45,230 bases of DNA from Candidatus Oscillochloris fontis (GTDB lineage: Bacteria > Chloroflexota > Chloroflexia > Chloroflexales > Chloroflexaceae), in contig NZ_RYFD01000036.1 in assembly GCF_004138135.1 (NCBI RefSeq), forward strand, positions 1-45,230, written 5' to 3'. The position numbers and the translations under genes are program-made. This document shows positions 16,755 to 24,004 of this stretch, piece after piece. Positions within the stretch are counted from its first letter, which is position 1; each line of letters begins with the position of its first letter. The notes under the pieces are model-generated. The model had not been told where the DNA came from. It made no database searches and saw only the letters and a program-made list of their open reading frames with translations.

Positions 16755-16777
16755 GTAACTGTTCACACTTGGGGTAA
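16755..16777 (+). repeat. GTAACTGTTCAC repeat end
   Basis: GTAACTGTTCACACTTGGGGTAA. Near-identical copies occur at 37282 and 37398, with inverted copies at 36158-36179 and 37511-37553. It looks like the terminus of a small dispersed element and lies directly upstream of the bchU promoter. Confidence 0.75.
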
Positions 16778-16812
16778 GAAATCCCATCATCGCCGGGTTT
16801 CCCGATCATCCC

Positions 16813-16885
16813 GTAGGGGCGAAGCATCGCCCGCCAACCTCGTTCGAGTTCCCCTGCCCTATGGAGGGCGATGCTTCGCCCCTAC
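16813..16885. repeat. GTAGGGGCGAAGCATCGCCC inverted element
   Basis: Perfect 20-bp arms (16813-16832 and 16866-16885) with a 33-nt loop. The same arms occur at 39295-39366 inside a coding sequence, so this is a dispersed element. Confidence 0.85.
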
Positions 16886-16919
16886 AATGCCCCGTAGGAG
16901 CCATGTGGCGCATCCCAGA

Positions 16920-16952
16920 TTCTTTTTTGGCGGCGAAGCCGCCAAAAAAGAA
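16920..16952. repeat. Palindromic repeat with GGCGGC core, copy C
   Basis: 15-bp perfect arms (16920-16934 and 16938-16952) around GAA; the outer arm here is TTCTTTTTT. It lies 11 bp after the stop of the minus-strand hydrolase gene and could serve as its terminator. Confidence 0.8.
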
Positions 16953-16962
16953 CAAAAAGCTC

Positions 16963-17667
16963 TTACAACACCCGATCCCAGAGCGGTAAACCGGCTGGTT
17001 CACCATACCAGGGCTGCCCATGGAAGGGCGAGTGGGTTAATTCGGGTACGACCAAAAATTCCGCCCCACTCAGTGCGGCACATTCTAGGGTCGTAACGCC
17101 ATCGCCCCAGGCGTAGTCGGCTTGTGGGCCAGAGACGCGCCGGTAACTGCTGCTCGACATGCGTTCGACGATGTTTCCCTTGGGATTGCCCTGAATGGCG
17201 CTCCCAACTACCGAGGTGTAGTGAATTTCGGGGTAAAACGCCCCAGGGTAGGTATCGTTGATGAAGCTTACCGAAGTGCGCGTCCAATATTCGATACTGT
17301 GGTGGGGGGTTCCGAGCATAATCAGGCGCTGAACATAACGTCGCCCAGCGTAGATCTCGCCACAATAGGCTTCTTCGCCCAGGTACATGCGCGCCACACT
17401 GCCACCCACACTGTGCCCCAGGATCGTCACCTTCTCGGCTCCGCTGCGCTCTAGCGCCTGCTGCACTGTGTCGCGCAGGTGATTGATCACCGGGCGAAAG
17501 TCCCAATCGCGGGTGATCGCCCAGCGCAAACGACTGATCGGAGTAATCGAGACGTCGTAGTTGTAGGGGGCGGCCTCAAGGGCTTGGGCTAGGTTGACGA
17601 AGTCACTTGGGCCGGTCAAGTAGCCACCGATGATCACAAGTGGTTGTCGCATCTTGCCTCGTTCCAT
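16963..17667 (-). CDS. Lipase-like alpha/beta hydrolase, tandem copy 2
   Basis: A 234-residue cytoplasmic alpha/beta hydrolase. It begins with the strand VIIGGYLTGP and carries the nucleophile elbow GHSVGG, a GDGVTTLE acidic region and a C-terminal His in ELTHSPFHG. It is a paralogue of the preceding gene, sharing the GG-x-L-S/T-x-P start, RxxLGTPHH/LGTAHE, FYPGAFY and GDG patterns. Its ATG overlaps the TGA of that gene (ATGA), indicating coupled translation; ATG 17652, with GAGG upstream, is the alternative. The family resembles uncharacterised plastid and cyanobacterial lipases. The setting suggests lipid or pigment ester hydrolysis, but the substrate is unknown. Confidence 0.82.
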   Translation of the reverse strand: MERGKMRQPLVIIGGYLTGPSDFVNLAQALEAAPYNYDVSITPISRLRWAITRDWDFRPVINHLRDTVQQALERSGAEKVTILGHSVGGSVARMYLGEEAYCGEIYAGRRYVQRLIMLGTPHHSIEYWTRTSVSFINDTYPGAFYPEIHYTSVVGSAIQGNPKGNIVERMSSSSYRRVSGPQADYAWGDGVTTLECAALSGAEFLVVPELTHSPFHGQPWYGEPAGLPLWDRVL

Positions 17668-18347
17668 CAATCAAACCAGAGTGGTATCACATTTCGCGCA
17701 CCATACCAGTTGCTGGGCGCGTTGTAGGGTGCGTGCCGTGCTCCCTTCAATACCAGATTATCCGCACCGGCGAGGTAGCAACTGACGGTTGGGATGATCC
17801 CATCGCCGATCTGCTTCCCACTCCCAAAGGCGGTCTCGTAAGATTGGTAGGCCAGCATCTCTTCGAGGTTGCCGTACTTGCGCCCCTTGACGCTCTCGCC
17901 CGCAACCGAACGATATTGGATATGCTCGTAGAAGGCCCCAGGGTAGAACTCGTTGACCTGACCAGCAAACTCCTTGACCCAGATTTCATACGTTTCGTGG
18001 GCGGTGCCAAGGGTGGTGAGGCTGGCTACATAGCGCTGGCCATCATAGGTGACACCGGCGAAGGGCAGATGACCGAGATAGGCACGCGATACCCGCCCAC
18101 CGGCACTGTGGCCAATCAGATCGATGCGATCCGCGCCCGTTTCACGCAGGGCGAGTTGGACGGTATTAGCAACTAGATCAAGGACTGGGCTGAAGTGGGG
18201 ATCGCGTAGAGCAGCCCATTCGCGGCGGCTAATATCGGTGATGTAGACGATGCGGTTATAGGGGGGAGCAGCGAGGACACGGGCCATCGCAGTGTAGTCG
18301 GCGGGTGATGAGAGCCACCCACCTACGATCACAACCGGCCGGTTCAT
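17667..18347 (-). CDS. Lipase-like alpha/beta hydrolase, tandem copy 1
   Basis: A 226-residue alpha/beta hydrolase with VIVGGWLSSP at the N-terminus, nucleophile elbow GHSAGG, a LGTAHETYE segment, GDGIIPTVS and a C-terminal histidine in GARHAPY. The same unit is repeated in the next gene with an ATGA overlap, so this is a tandem duplication now expressed as one unit. No signal peptide is visible. The start at ATG 18347 lacks a strong ribosome site. The two copies keep the catalytic elements, so both are probably active. A role in galactolipid or wax-ester turnover of the chlorosome envelope is possible but only inferred from location. Confidence 0.82.
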   Translation of the reverse strand: MNRPVVIVGGWLSSPADYTAMARVLAAPPYNRIVYITDISRREWAALRDPHFSPVLDLVANTVQLALRETGADRIDLIGHSAGGRVSRAYLGHLPFAGVTYDGQRYVASLTTLGTAHETYEIWVKEFAGQVNEFYPGAFYEHIQYRSVAGESVKGRKYGNLEEMLAYQSYETAFGSGKQIGDGIIPTVSCYLAGADNLVLKGARHAPYNAPSNWYGARNVIPLWFD

Positions 18348-18434
18348 AGGTTTTCTCTTTGCAAACACTGATGATCTGGTAGGGATGAGACTTCATGGGC
18401 ATGAAGTTTAGGGCTGCTGCCCTAAAACCCACGG

Positions 18435-18533
18435 TTGGGGCTGCGCCCCAAACCCTTTTTTTCTCTGCTGTTGGCGGCGAAGCCGCCAACAGCAGAGAAA
18501 AAAGTGTTTTGCGGGGGAGGCGAAGCCTCCCCC
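18435..18533. repeat. Composite palindromic repeat, copy D
   Basis: Three consecutive inverted repeats: TTGGGGC-TGC-GCCCCAA (18435-18451), a 22-bp-arm palindrome with the GGCGGC-GAA-GCCGCC core (18457-18503; outer arm TTTTTTCTCTGCTGTT) and GGGGGAGGC-GAA-GCCTCCCCC (18513-18533). They lie between two minus-strand genes. Confidence 0.85.
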
Positions 18534-18556
18534 GATCCCCACCAATGGTTGATTGA

Positions 18557-19156
18557 CTACGCTTCGACTTTGATCGGGGTCTCTTCTTGATCGCCGTTGG
18601 CAACCATCACCTTGATCCGGCGGGGCTGGGTGCCAGGGGTACTCCCGCTGGGCAGCAGATCCGTCACCGTCTTGATCACACTCTGACCAAGCTTAACCAC
18701 GTCTTCGGTCTGGAAGAGGAACCAGCGGCTATACATATCGAAGACGCTGCGCGAGGTGCTGACAAGCTCTTTGCTGAACTCCTCAACTCCCTGAGGTGGT
18801 AACGCACCATGGACAAAGCCCTTCAGTGCGCCAGTGATCGAGAGCACATCGAATTGCCCCGAAACGGTTGGGCTACCGCCATTCCCCGTTGCCGGCTGGA
18901 AGGTTGGGGCACTGTAGCCGGACGATGCGGGTGGTGTGTACCCCGACATGTTCGAGGCTTGGAACGACGGGCTGCTCGGTGGTGTCCAGCCGCTGCTCGG
19001 AGCTGCTGCCGGAGTTGATTTGGCGACTGGGGCCGAACTGTAGCTTGCCGAACTGCTGCTGCCTGTGGCTGGAGCATCATCATACTCTAGGTTGAGGAAG
19101 CGACGCAGCCCTTCTGGCATCCAACTGTACGGCTTCTTCTGTTCATAGTTGCTCAT
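18557..19156 (-). CDS. Disordered Ser/Pro-rich protein with C-terminal helical region; candidate chlorosome-associated protein
   Basis: A 199-residue protein of no recognised family. A short N-terminal amphipathic segment (SWMPEGLRRFLNLEYDD) is followed by about 75 residues of low-complexity Ser/Pro/Ala/Gly. A phasin-like amphipathic helical region covers about 100-165, and the tail carries PRRIKVMV and ends in TPIKVEA. These two I-x-V motifs resemble those with which small heat-shock proteins bind alpha-crystallin domains. A GAGGTAG site precedes the ATG. It could coat an organelle-like surface, as phasins do. The location inside the chlorosome island is the main support. Confidence 0.6.
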   Translation of the reverse strand: MSNYEQKKPYSWMPEGLRRFLNLEYDDAPATGSSSSASYSSAPVAKSTPAAAPSSGWTPPSSPSFQASNMSGYTPPASSGYSAPTFQPATGNGGSPTVSGQFDVLSITGALKGFVHGALPPQGVEEFSKELVSTSRSVFDMYSRWFLFQTEDVVKLGQSVIKTVTDLLPSGSTPGTQPRRIKVMVANGDQEETPIKVEA

Positions 19157-19208
19157 AACTCTACCTCTTCATTGCGAACAGATGGCGCGATGCGCCGGTC
19201 GATCATCC

Positions 19209-20096
19209 TTATGAACCAAAAGCGAGCAACCGCCGCCGCTGGCGGGTGTGCGGTGCAAAACAGAAGTCGATGATCTGATCCAGATCGTCATTGGGATAGC
19301 GACGATCAAGGGTGGAGATCGACTCCAGCACATAGCTCAGTTGATCCGGCGAAATCTCGCGTGGACAACGCACAAACTGCTCGATCAGGTGGCGACGATA
19401 GCTCAGGCTGTAGCGCAAGCTGACCACGGCGAGATGGTTTAAGATTGCATCGCGCAGTTCAATGTCTTCTGTATAACGCTTCAGCCAGCGACCCAGACCG
19501 AGGTGTTCGCTGCGATCAAGGTAATAGTTTACCAGATCTGCTAGCCCAACGTCGCTGGTAATGTCGGCAATCTCTTCCCAGCGTTTATGAAACGATTGCC
19601 GCCCAAAGCTCGAAATATCACAGATCTGGGTGATGAGGTTACTCGCGGTGTAGTAGGGTTCACGCTCGAAGGTGCGCTGGAGCCCCGCTTCACGCTCGGC
19701 CAGCAGCGAGAGTGCTTCGCGCAACACCCCATCGCTATGGTCGTACCCCCCGTGGCGCATGTGCATCTCGTGGGCCAACTCGTGTAGGGCAATCCCCACG
19801 CTCCCATCTTCGTCCCAGCGCCCCAAAGTGACAACCGAGCCACTACTGGGCGAGAAGCTGCCGCTATCGCTCCAGGGACTCATCGCTGCCACATTATCCA
19901 TGGCCTCAAAGACAAGGCGCTGCTCAAGAACACCGGGGGTAAGGTTATTGCCCCACATCTGGGTTGCCAGACGGCGTACTTTACGTGCCATCTGACCCGG
20001 ACGGTAGGTATATTCACCGACCTGCAACGTTTGGTTGCCAGCTTGTTCCATGTCAATCAGCATGCGCTGGCCGCCGGAACGGAAGAGTAGTTGCAT
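19209..20096 (-). CDS. HEXXH-containing protein, possible zinc metallopeptidase
   Basis: A 295-residue cytoplasmic protein with the motif HELAHEMH (zinc-binding HEXXH at residues 105-109). Glutamates at 127 or 134 could be the third ligand, as in gluzincins. The rest is helical with many charged residues, and a proline/serine-containing loop precedes the motif. No named family is recognised. A GGGGGT site lies before the ATG at 20096, two bases after the preceding hydrolase gene, so the genes are co-transcribed. In Chloroflexus, CsmA is made with a C-terminal extension that is removed. This gene is the only visible protease candidate in the cluster, but the link is speculative. Confidence 0.6.
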   Translation of the reverse strand: MQLLFRSGGQRMLIDMEQAGNQTLQVGEYTYRPGQMARKVRRLATQMWGNNLTPGVLEQRLVFEAMDNVAAMSPWSDSGSFSPSSGSVVTLGRWDEDGSVGIALHELAHEMHMRHGGYDHSDGVLREALSLLAEREAGLQRTFEREPYYTASNLITQICDISSFGRQSFHKRWEEIADITSDVGLADLVNYYLDRSEHLGLGRWLKRYTEDIELRDAILNHLAVVSLRYSLSYRRHLIEQFVRCPREISPDQLSYVLESISTLDRRYPNDDLDQIIDFCFAPHTRQRRRLLAFGS

Positions 20097-20098
20097 GG

Positions 20099-21091
20099 TT
20101 ACCCCCTTACACCACGTAGAAATAGGCGCAGGATCTGTACGACCTGCTCAGGTAGCTCAAACAGAATCAGATGCCCACACTTTGGCACTTCGAGGTAGGT
20201 ACCGTGTTGGGCTAAGGCCATCAATTTTCGTCCATCGTTGGGTCGCATCACCGGATCGCCCGCTCCGGCCACCAGCAGCGTGGGCTGTTTCACCCGCCGC
20301 ATCTGTTCGGGGACGGCATCAAGCACTTCGCGCCGGGCAAGCTCGTGGGTCGAGATACGAATCGCGGCTGGTTCGCAGTAGCGTAGGCTAAGCGTACCGA
20401 GCTTAATATCCCCAATCGTGGGCGTATTTTGGGCCAGAACCAGCCGTGCATAGATGAAGGGTAACGGCCAGAACCCAGTCCGGGTGATCGGGCGCAGAAT
20501 CCGGTTGAAGATCGTATCGAGGGTCATCGGCAAGATAGATGACGCCACCCGATTATAGTTCATCAAACTAAAATTGAAGAAGGTGAGCGAGCGCACGCGA
20601 TCAGGAGCCGTGGCTCCATAGTGCAGTGCGATGAACGCCCCCAGTGAGAACGAGGCCACATGCTGGGGTGCCAGGTGCAGTGCATCGCCCAATGCCTGTA
20701 GATCCTCACTGAAACCCGCCACGGTATAGCCATGTGCCGGGTCATTGTCGGAGAAGCCGTGGCCCTTCAGATCATAGTTGATCACCCGATAGCCTGCCGC
20801 CGCCAACGGATCGATGATATGGTGCCACCAGAAGGCCGAACAGTCCCAGCCATGCACCAACACCAGCGGCTCCCCATCACGCGGGCCAACATCCTGGTAG
20901 TGGTGAACCACCCCATTCAGTTTAATGAACTTGGCGCGTTGTAGTAACTCGCGTTCATGCTCAAGACGGCGACGCTCGCCATGGCTGAGTTTCCCGGCCA
21001 ACTTCGCCTCAACTTCGGCGCGGTACTCCTCATACTTCTGTGTCGGCAGCGTTGAGTTTGTGGAGGGCGCGGTCATGATCTGGCCGTTCAT
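20099..21091 (-). CDS. Alpha/beta hydrolase with N-terminal coiled extension
   Basis: A 330-residue protein. The first 55 residues form a charged helix (EEYRAEVEAKLAG to ERELLQRAKF), followed by an alpha/beta hydrolase with HGWDCSAFWW oxyanion loop, nucleophile elbow SFSLGA (serine instead of the usual first glycine), acidic residue in VAGAGDPVM and histidine in KCGHLILFE. It resembles epoxide hydrolase/haloperoxidase-like members. AGGA lies about 10 nt upstream of ATG 21091. It heads the block after the IS605-like remnant and is followed at 2 bp by the HEXXH gene. The helical extension may mediate partner or membrane binding. Confidence 0.82.
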   Translation of the reverse strand: MNGQIMTAPSTNSTLPTQKYEEYRAEVEAKLAGKLSHGERRRLEHERELLQRAKFIKLNGVVHHYQDVGPRDGEPLVLVHGWDCSAFWWHHIIDPLAAAGYRVINYDLKGHGFSDNDPAHGYTVAGFSEDLQALGDALHLAPQHVASFSLGAFIALHYGATAPDRVRSLTFFNFSLMNYNRVASSILPMTLDTIFNRILRPITRTGFWPLPFIYARLVLAQNTPTIGDIKLGTLSLRYCEPAAIRISTHELARREVLDAVPEQMRRVKQPTLLVAGAGDPVMRPNDGRKLMALAQHGTYLEVPKCGHLILFELPEQVVQILRLFLRGVRG

Positions 21092-21499
21092 AGATATATC
21101 CTGCCTTTAGGCGCGGAAACCCACGAGCTTTAGCCGTGGGAGGAGTGCCCCGCTTGAGCGGCTTTAGCCCAGAGTTGTACAGACGTTCGATATGTAGTAG
21201 AAATGTTCTGTACGAGGCACCCTGTCGCGAAGGATTGCAGGGCAAACGGTTGGTACATACACAACTGAACCTTGGCGGTTCCATCGGGGAAACCTCCGAT
21301 GGGTAAAAGGTTGAAGGTGGACGTTCCTTCGACGTGCAACCGCTGCCGGGTTCGCCCGGCAGGGCCTCGGTAAGCAGGCCATACTACTCGGATGCCAGTC
21401 GCTCATCGGCTGGTAGCGCCAGAGTAAAGCCCAAGTCCTTTAGGCTTGGGTAGCTTACTGCCAATCTCCGTCAAGAGCAACGCATAGATCGCTGTGTCG
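21092..21499. other. 408-bp gene-free interval
   Basis: Between the P-loop-less ArsA gene and the hydrolase gene on the same strand. Most of it is the transposase-less IS200/IS605-like remnant (21112-21452). It interrupts an otherwise compact minus-strand gene series. No convincing promoter was identified for the gene at 21091. Confidence 0.75.
21112..21452 (-). mobile_element. IS200/IS605-like remnant without transposase
   Basis: A 340-bp segment bounded by two hairpins of the form seen at IS200/IS605 or IS1341-type ends. One is CCCACG...CGTGGG with an apical CTTTAG (21120-21140); the other is CCCAAG-TCCTTTAGG-CTTGGG (21430-21450). On the minus strand the end reads CTCCTCCCACGGCTAAAGC, typical of right ends. 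The interior holds further hairpins (for example GCCGGG-TTCG-CCCGGC near 21345) and no open frame resembling TnpA or TnpB. It may be a PATE-like non-autonomous element, possibly retaining omega-RNA-like sequence from a TnpB element. Confidence 0.55.
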
Positions 21500-22600
21500 T
21501 TACTCAACCCACAGGCGCAGCGACTCACCCTCAACACGGGCACGCAGGCGGCCACCTTCACTCAGACCAGGCAGTAACACATGGCGGCGGAGTTGACCGA
21601 TGCGGATGACCACCTCTTCGTTGGCGATGGCGATATCGAGTGCTTTCGCATCCAGGAAGGGGATACCGAGCCGCAATTCCCGTTCGCCAACAGCGGGGAA
21701 GGGGGTTGGTGTCCCGATATCCCCATCGCGGTAGAGCGCAGCACCGCGCAGTGCCCAGGTATCGCGGTCGGCGGGAGAGGTGGGAAGCGGCCCAAAGTGC
21801 AATGCTGGCCGATAGGGGCCAGCCTCTGGGCTGAAGGTGTGGCGCAGATCGGCCCCGACCTCACTGAGATCAGCGGGGACGATCACCTTATCCGTCGCGG
21901 TGCCATACAGCCCCAAGGCGACCAGATCATTGCGGATGGGGGGCAAGTGCAACTCTTCGGGAGTGGCGACGAGGCGTATCCGCGCCCCCGTATTTGCGTT
22001 GAGGCGTGCGCGATGCTCCTCAAACTCCGCCCGCAGATCCTGGAGTGGTGCGGTGGTACTTGGCGGGATGAGCGCTGTGGGAATGATTGCCGTCTCTTGC
22101 GACGTGCGCGAACGACCGGGGCCACGGTCGAGGCCAAAGACGAGCCGCAACAACCAGCGCATGGTATCGGAGAGTGCCAGGGCACGCACCAGAGTGTCAG
22201 GAGCCGGGCCATCAACAACGAGCAGATCGAATTGTTTGCTCTGAAGCGTGCGGGCGGCGACGAGGAGGGCGCTAACGGCATCAATTCCTGGGAAACAGGG
22301 GATCTCATCGCTGCCAATATCGCGCAGGCGTGAGGCCAAACCACTGCGCAGCGAAGGGCGAATCTGTTCCCAGCGATTCCCGATCTCATCAAGCGGGCCG
22401 ATTTCGACCGCCGAGAGATTCGGTTCAAGCTCCAAGGGATGCGTGGTCAGATTCTGCGCCAGGAGGGCACCGATCAGATGATTTGGCCCAGTCGAGGCAA
22501 TCAGCACACGCTGACCGCGCCGTGCCGCGTGGACTGCGGTGGCAAGGGCAGCGGCGCTCTGCTGAACCATCGTATGGCCGGAAAAGATCAGTATTTGCAT
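21500..22600 (-). CDS. ArsA/Get3-like protein lacking the P-loop
   Basis: A 366-residue homologue of the two neighbouring ArsA ATPases. The N-terminal strand MQILIFSG is kept, but the expected GKGGxGKT is replaced by HTMVQQSA, and the switch II DxAPTGxTLRLL reads DGPAPDTLVRAL. ATP binding in the usual mode is therefore unlikely. The C-terminal 60 residues still match the alpha-crystallin-like (ArsA HSP20-like) domain (LGIPFLDAKALDIAI... with IRIGQLRRHVLLPGL). It is probably a pseudo-ATPase subunit that pairs with the active neighbours. No ribosome site is obvious before ATG 22600. It is intact over its whole length, which argues against a decaying pseudogene. Confidence 0.8.
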   Translation of the reverse strand: MQILIFSGHTMVQQSAAALATAVHAARRGQRVLIASTGPNHLIGALLAQNLTTHPLELEPNLSAVEIGPLDEIGNRWEQIRPSLRSGLASRLRDIGSDEIPCFPGIDAVSALLVAARTLQSKQFDLLVVDGPAPDTLVRALALSDTMRWLLRLVFGLDRGPGRSRTSQETAIIPTALIPPSTTAPLQDLRAEFEEHRARLNANTGARIRLVATPEELHLPPIRNDLVALGLYGTATDKVIVPADLSEVGADLRHTFSPEAGPYRPALHFGPLPTSPADRDTWALRGAALYRDGDIGTPTPFPAVGERELRLGIPFLDAKALDIAIANEEVVIRIGQLRRHVLLPGLSEGGRLRARVEGESLRLWVE

Positions 22601-22666
22601 AGTGTTGCGTTACAAGTGTTGAATATTGAGTGCCCAACACTCAACACGCAACACAGAGCGTTGGTG

Positions 22667-23911
22667 TTAGGCGGCTTCGACACGCATATTGTCGGCAGAC
22701 TTGGGCGTTCGTTCGGATTGATCATTGCTTGGACTTTCAAAGAATTCCAAGCGCAGCACGCCATCTTCGTAGCGATTCTTCCCCAGGACACAATCGTAGA
22801 GGATGCGTGGCAGGGAAATGGTTCGGTGCAACCGCCCGATGGTCAGTGTCAAATCCGGGCCATTGCGCACAATCTCAATCGCCTCGTTATCATCAATAAA
22901 CGGCAATCGCAGGCAGAGATCAAAGAGCCCCGGTTCACCCTCATCATTCCACTGGTCGAGCCAGATCGGACGATCTTCAAAGAGGAGTGCCCCCGGATCG
23001 GCATCGCCAAAGGTGGCACGACCAATTCGTTCGAGCGCCTCCACCCCAATCGGTTCACCCTCCTGCAAGACCGTGCGGAAGATGGGGGTGGGCGTAAAAC
23101 TGGTATCAATCTGTTCGAGGTAGCCCTGCTGGAGTGCCACCCAGTAATCAAAATAGGGGCCGAGATCCGAGCGCCGTGGCAGGATCTTATTGACCATAAC
23201 AGCATCGAGCATCAGGCCATAGAGATTGATGAAGGTATAGGCGCGGCGCGTTTCGAGGAGCGGCAGTTTCTCAGGATTGAGCACCAAGCGCAGGCTGACA
23301 TCGCTACTCAGCAAGAAGTTTGCGAGGCGCTCCATCTTATCGAGCAAGGTTCCCACCTCATCGAAGAACCGATCCTCGGGCAGATCGCGGCGGAAGGGGC
23401 GGGCCACATTGGCAATCCCGCGATAGACGCGGAAGAACTTCTTGCCCACATCCCCACCGATGATCAGTTCGGGGTACGCCAAAAGGCGCAGGGTATTGCC
23501 GGTAGGGGCGGTATCAAGAATAATCGCATCCCAGCGCCCACTCTGAGCCTCGGCCATCACTCGTTGCAGCGCGAGGATCTCATCAAGGCCGGGTTGATTC
23601 GCCAGTTCAGCCGCTGTGGAACGCTCAACCCCCCGATTGGAGTAGGTCGAGGTCACAAACTGCTGGAAGCCACTCAGATTCTGACGCCACTCATAGAGCG
23701 TATCAATCTCAAGCCCATACAGATGCGGGCTAATCAGCGTTGGGCGGTCGCGGCTAATCTCGACACCGAGGGCATCTGCCAGCGAGTGAGCGGGATCGCT
23801 TGAGAGCACGAGTGTACGCCGCCCCATCCGCGACAACAGCGTTGCCGTTGCGGCTGAGATGGTCGTCTTACCCGTACCACCTTTACCAGAATAGATAATG
23901 ACTCGCGTCAT
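22667..23911 (-). CDS. ArsA/Get3-like ATPase with C-terminal alpha-crystallin-like domain (ArsA-2)
   Basis: A 414-residue ATPase of the SIMIBI class. The deviant Walker A GKGGTGKT is at residues 9-16, a switch I-like SSDPAHSLAD follows at about 37-46 and switch II is DTAPTGNTLRLL. A C-terminal alpha-crystallin-like domain is seen from about residue 340 (LRLPFIDDNEAIEI... TIGRLHRTISLP). This layout matches Get3d-type proteins known from photosynthetic organisms rather than arsenite pumps, and no arsB or arsR gene is nearby. A GGAAGG site is placed as in ArsA-1. It probably handles a hydrophobic cargo such as a chlorosome envelope protein or pigment. Confidence 0.85.
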   Translation of the reverse strand: MTRVIIYSGKGGTGKTTISAATATLLSRMGRRTLVLSSDPAHSLADALGVEISRDRPTLISPHLYGLEIDTLYEWRQNLSGFQQFVTSTYSNRGVERSTAAELANQPGLDEILALQRVMAEAQSGRWDAIILDTAPTGNTLRLLAYPELIIGGDVGKKFFRVYRGIANVARPFRRDLPEDRFFDEVGTLLDKMERLANFLLSSDVSLRLVLNPEKLPLLETRRAYTFINLYGLMLDAVMVNKILPRRSDLGPYFDYWVALQQGYLEQIDTSFTPTPIFRTVLQEGEPIGVEALERIGRATFGDADPGALLFEDRPIWLDQWNDEGEPGLFDLCLRLPFIDDNEAIEIVRNGPDLTLTIGRLHRTISLPRILYDCVLGKNRYEDGVLRLEFFESPSNDQSERTPKSADNMRVEAA

Positions 23912-23946
23912 GGTGCCTTCCGAGAAGTTACGCCCTTCCCGTGCAA

Positions 23947-23974
23947 CCCCGCCCCACGCAAGCGCGGGGCGGGG
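23947..23974. repeat. GC-rich hairpin between co-directional genes
   Basis: CCCCGCCCC (23947-23955) pairs with GGGGCGGGG (23966-23974) across a 10-nt loop that can extend the stem. It lies between the stop of the larger PH-like gene... read on the minus strand it precedes ArsA-2's ATG... that is, it is in the 93-bp spacer between these two genes. It lacks a U-tract and may stabilise or attenuate the transcript. Confidence 0.6.
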
Positions 23975-24004
23975 CAGAAGCGGGAGTGGAGATAGGGGGC
24001 CACA

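Larger units (their letters stand above)
16576..16962. other. 387-bp intergenic region upstream of bchU
   Basis: No convincing gene. It contains the bchU promoter (16712-16739, minus strand), a leader of about 130 nt, a GTAACTGTTCAC repeat end (16755-16777), a 20-bp inverted repeat (16813-16885) and a GGCGGC-core palindrome (16920-16952) next to the end of the hydrolase gene. The repeats are listed separately. Confidence 0.8.

Noticed and set aside
21112-21452. Cobalamin riboswitch or group II intron fragment in the hairpin-rich interval
   Set aside because: No B12 box and no domain V-like hairpin could be found; the end hairpins fit IS200/IS605 ends better.
22439-23803. Long plus-strand open frame (454 codons) opposite ArsA-2
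   Set aside because: It is the shadow of a clearly conserved ATPase on the other strand and shows no domain pattern.
23947-23974. Intrinsic terminator between the PH-like gene and ArsA-2
   Set aside because: A strong GC hairpin is present but without a T-tract on either strand, so it was listed only as a hairpin in the 93-bp spacer between these genes.
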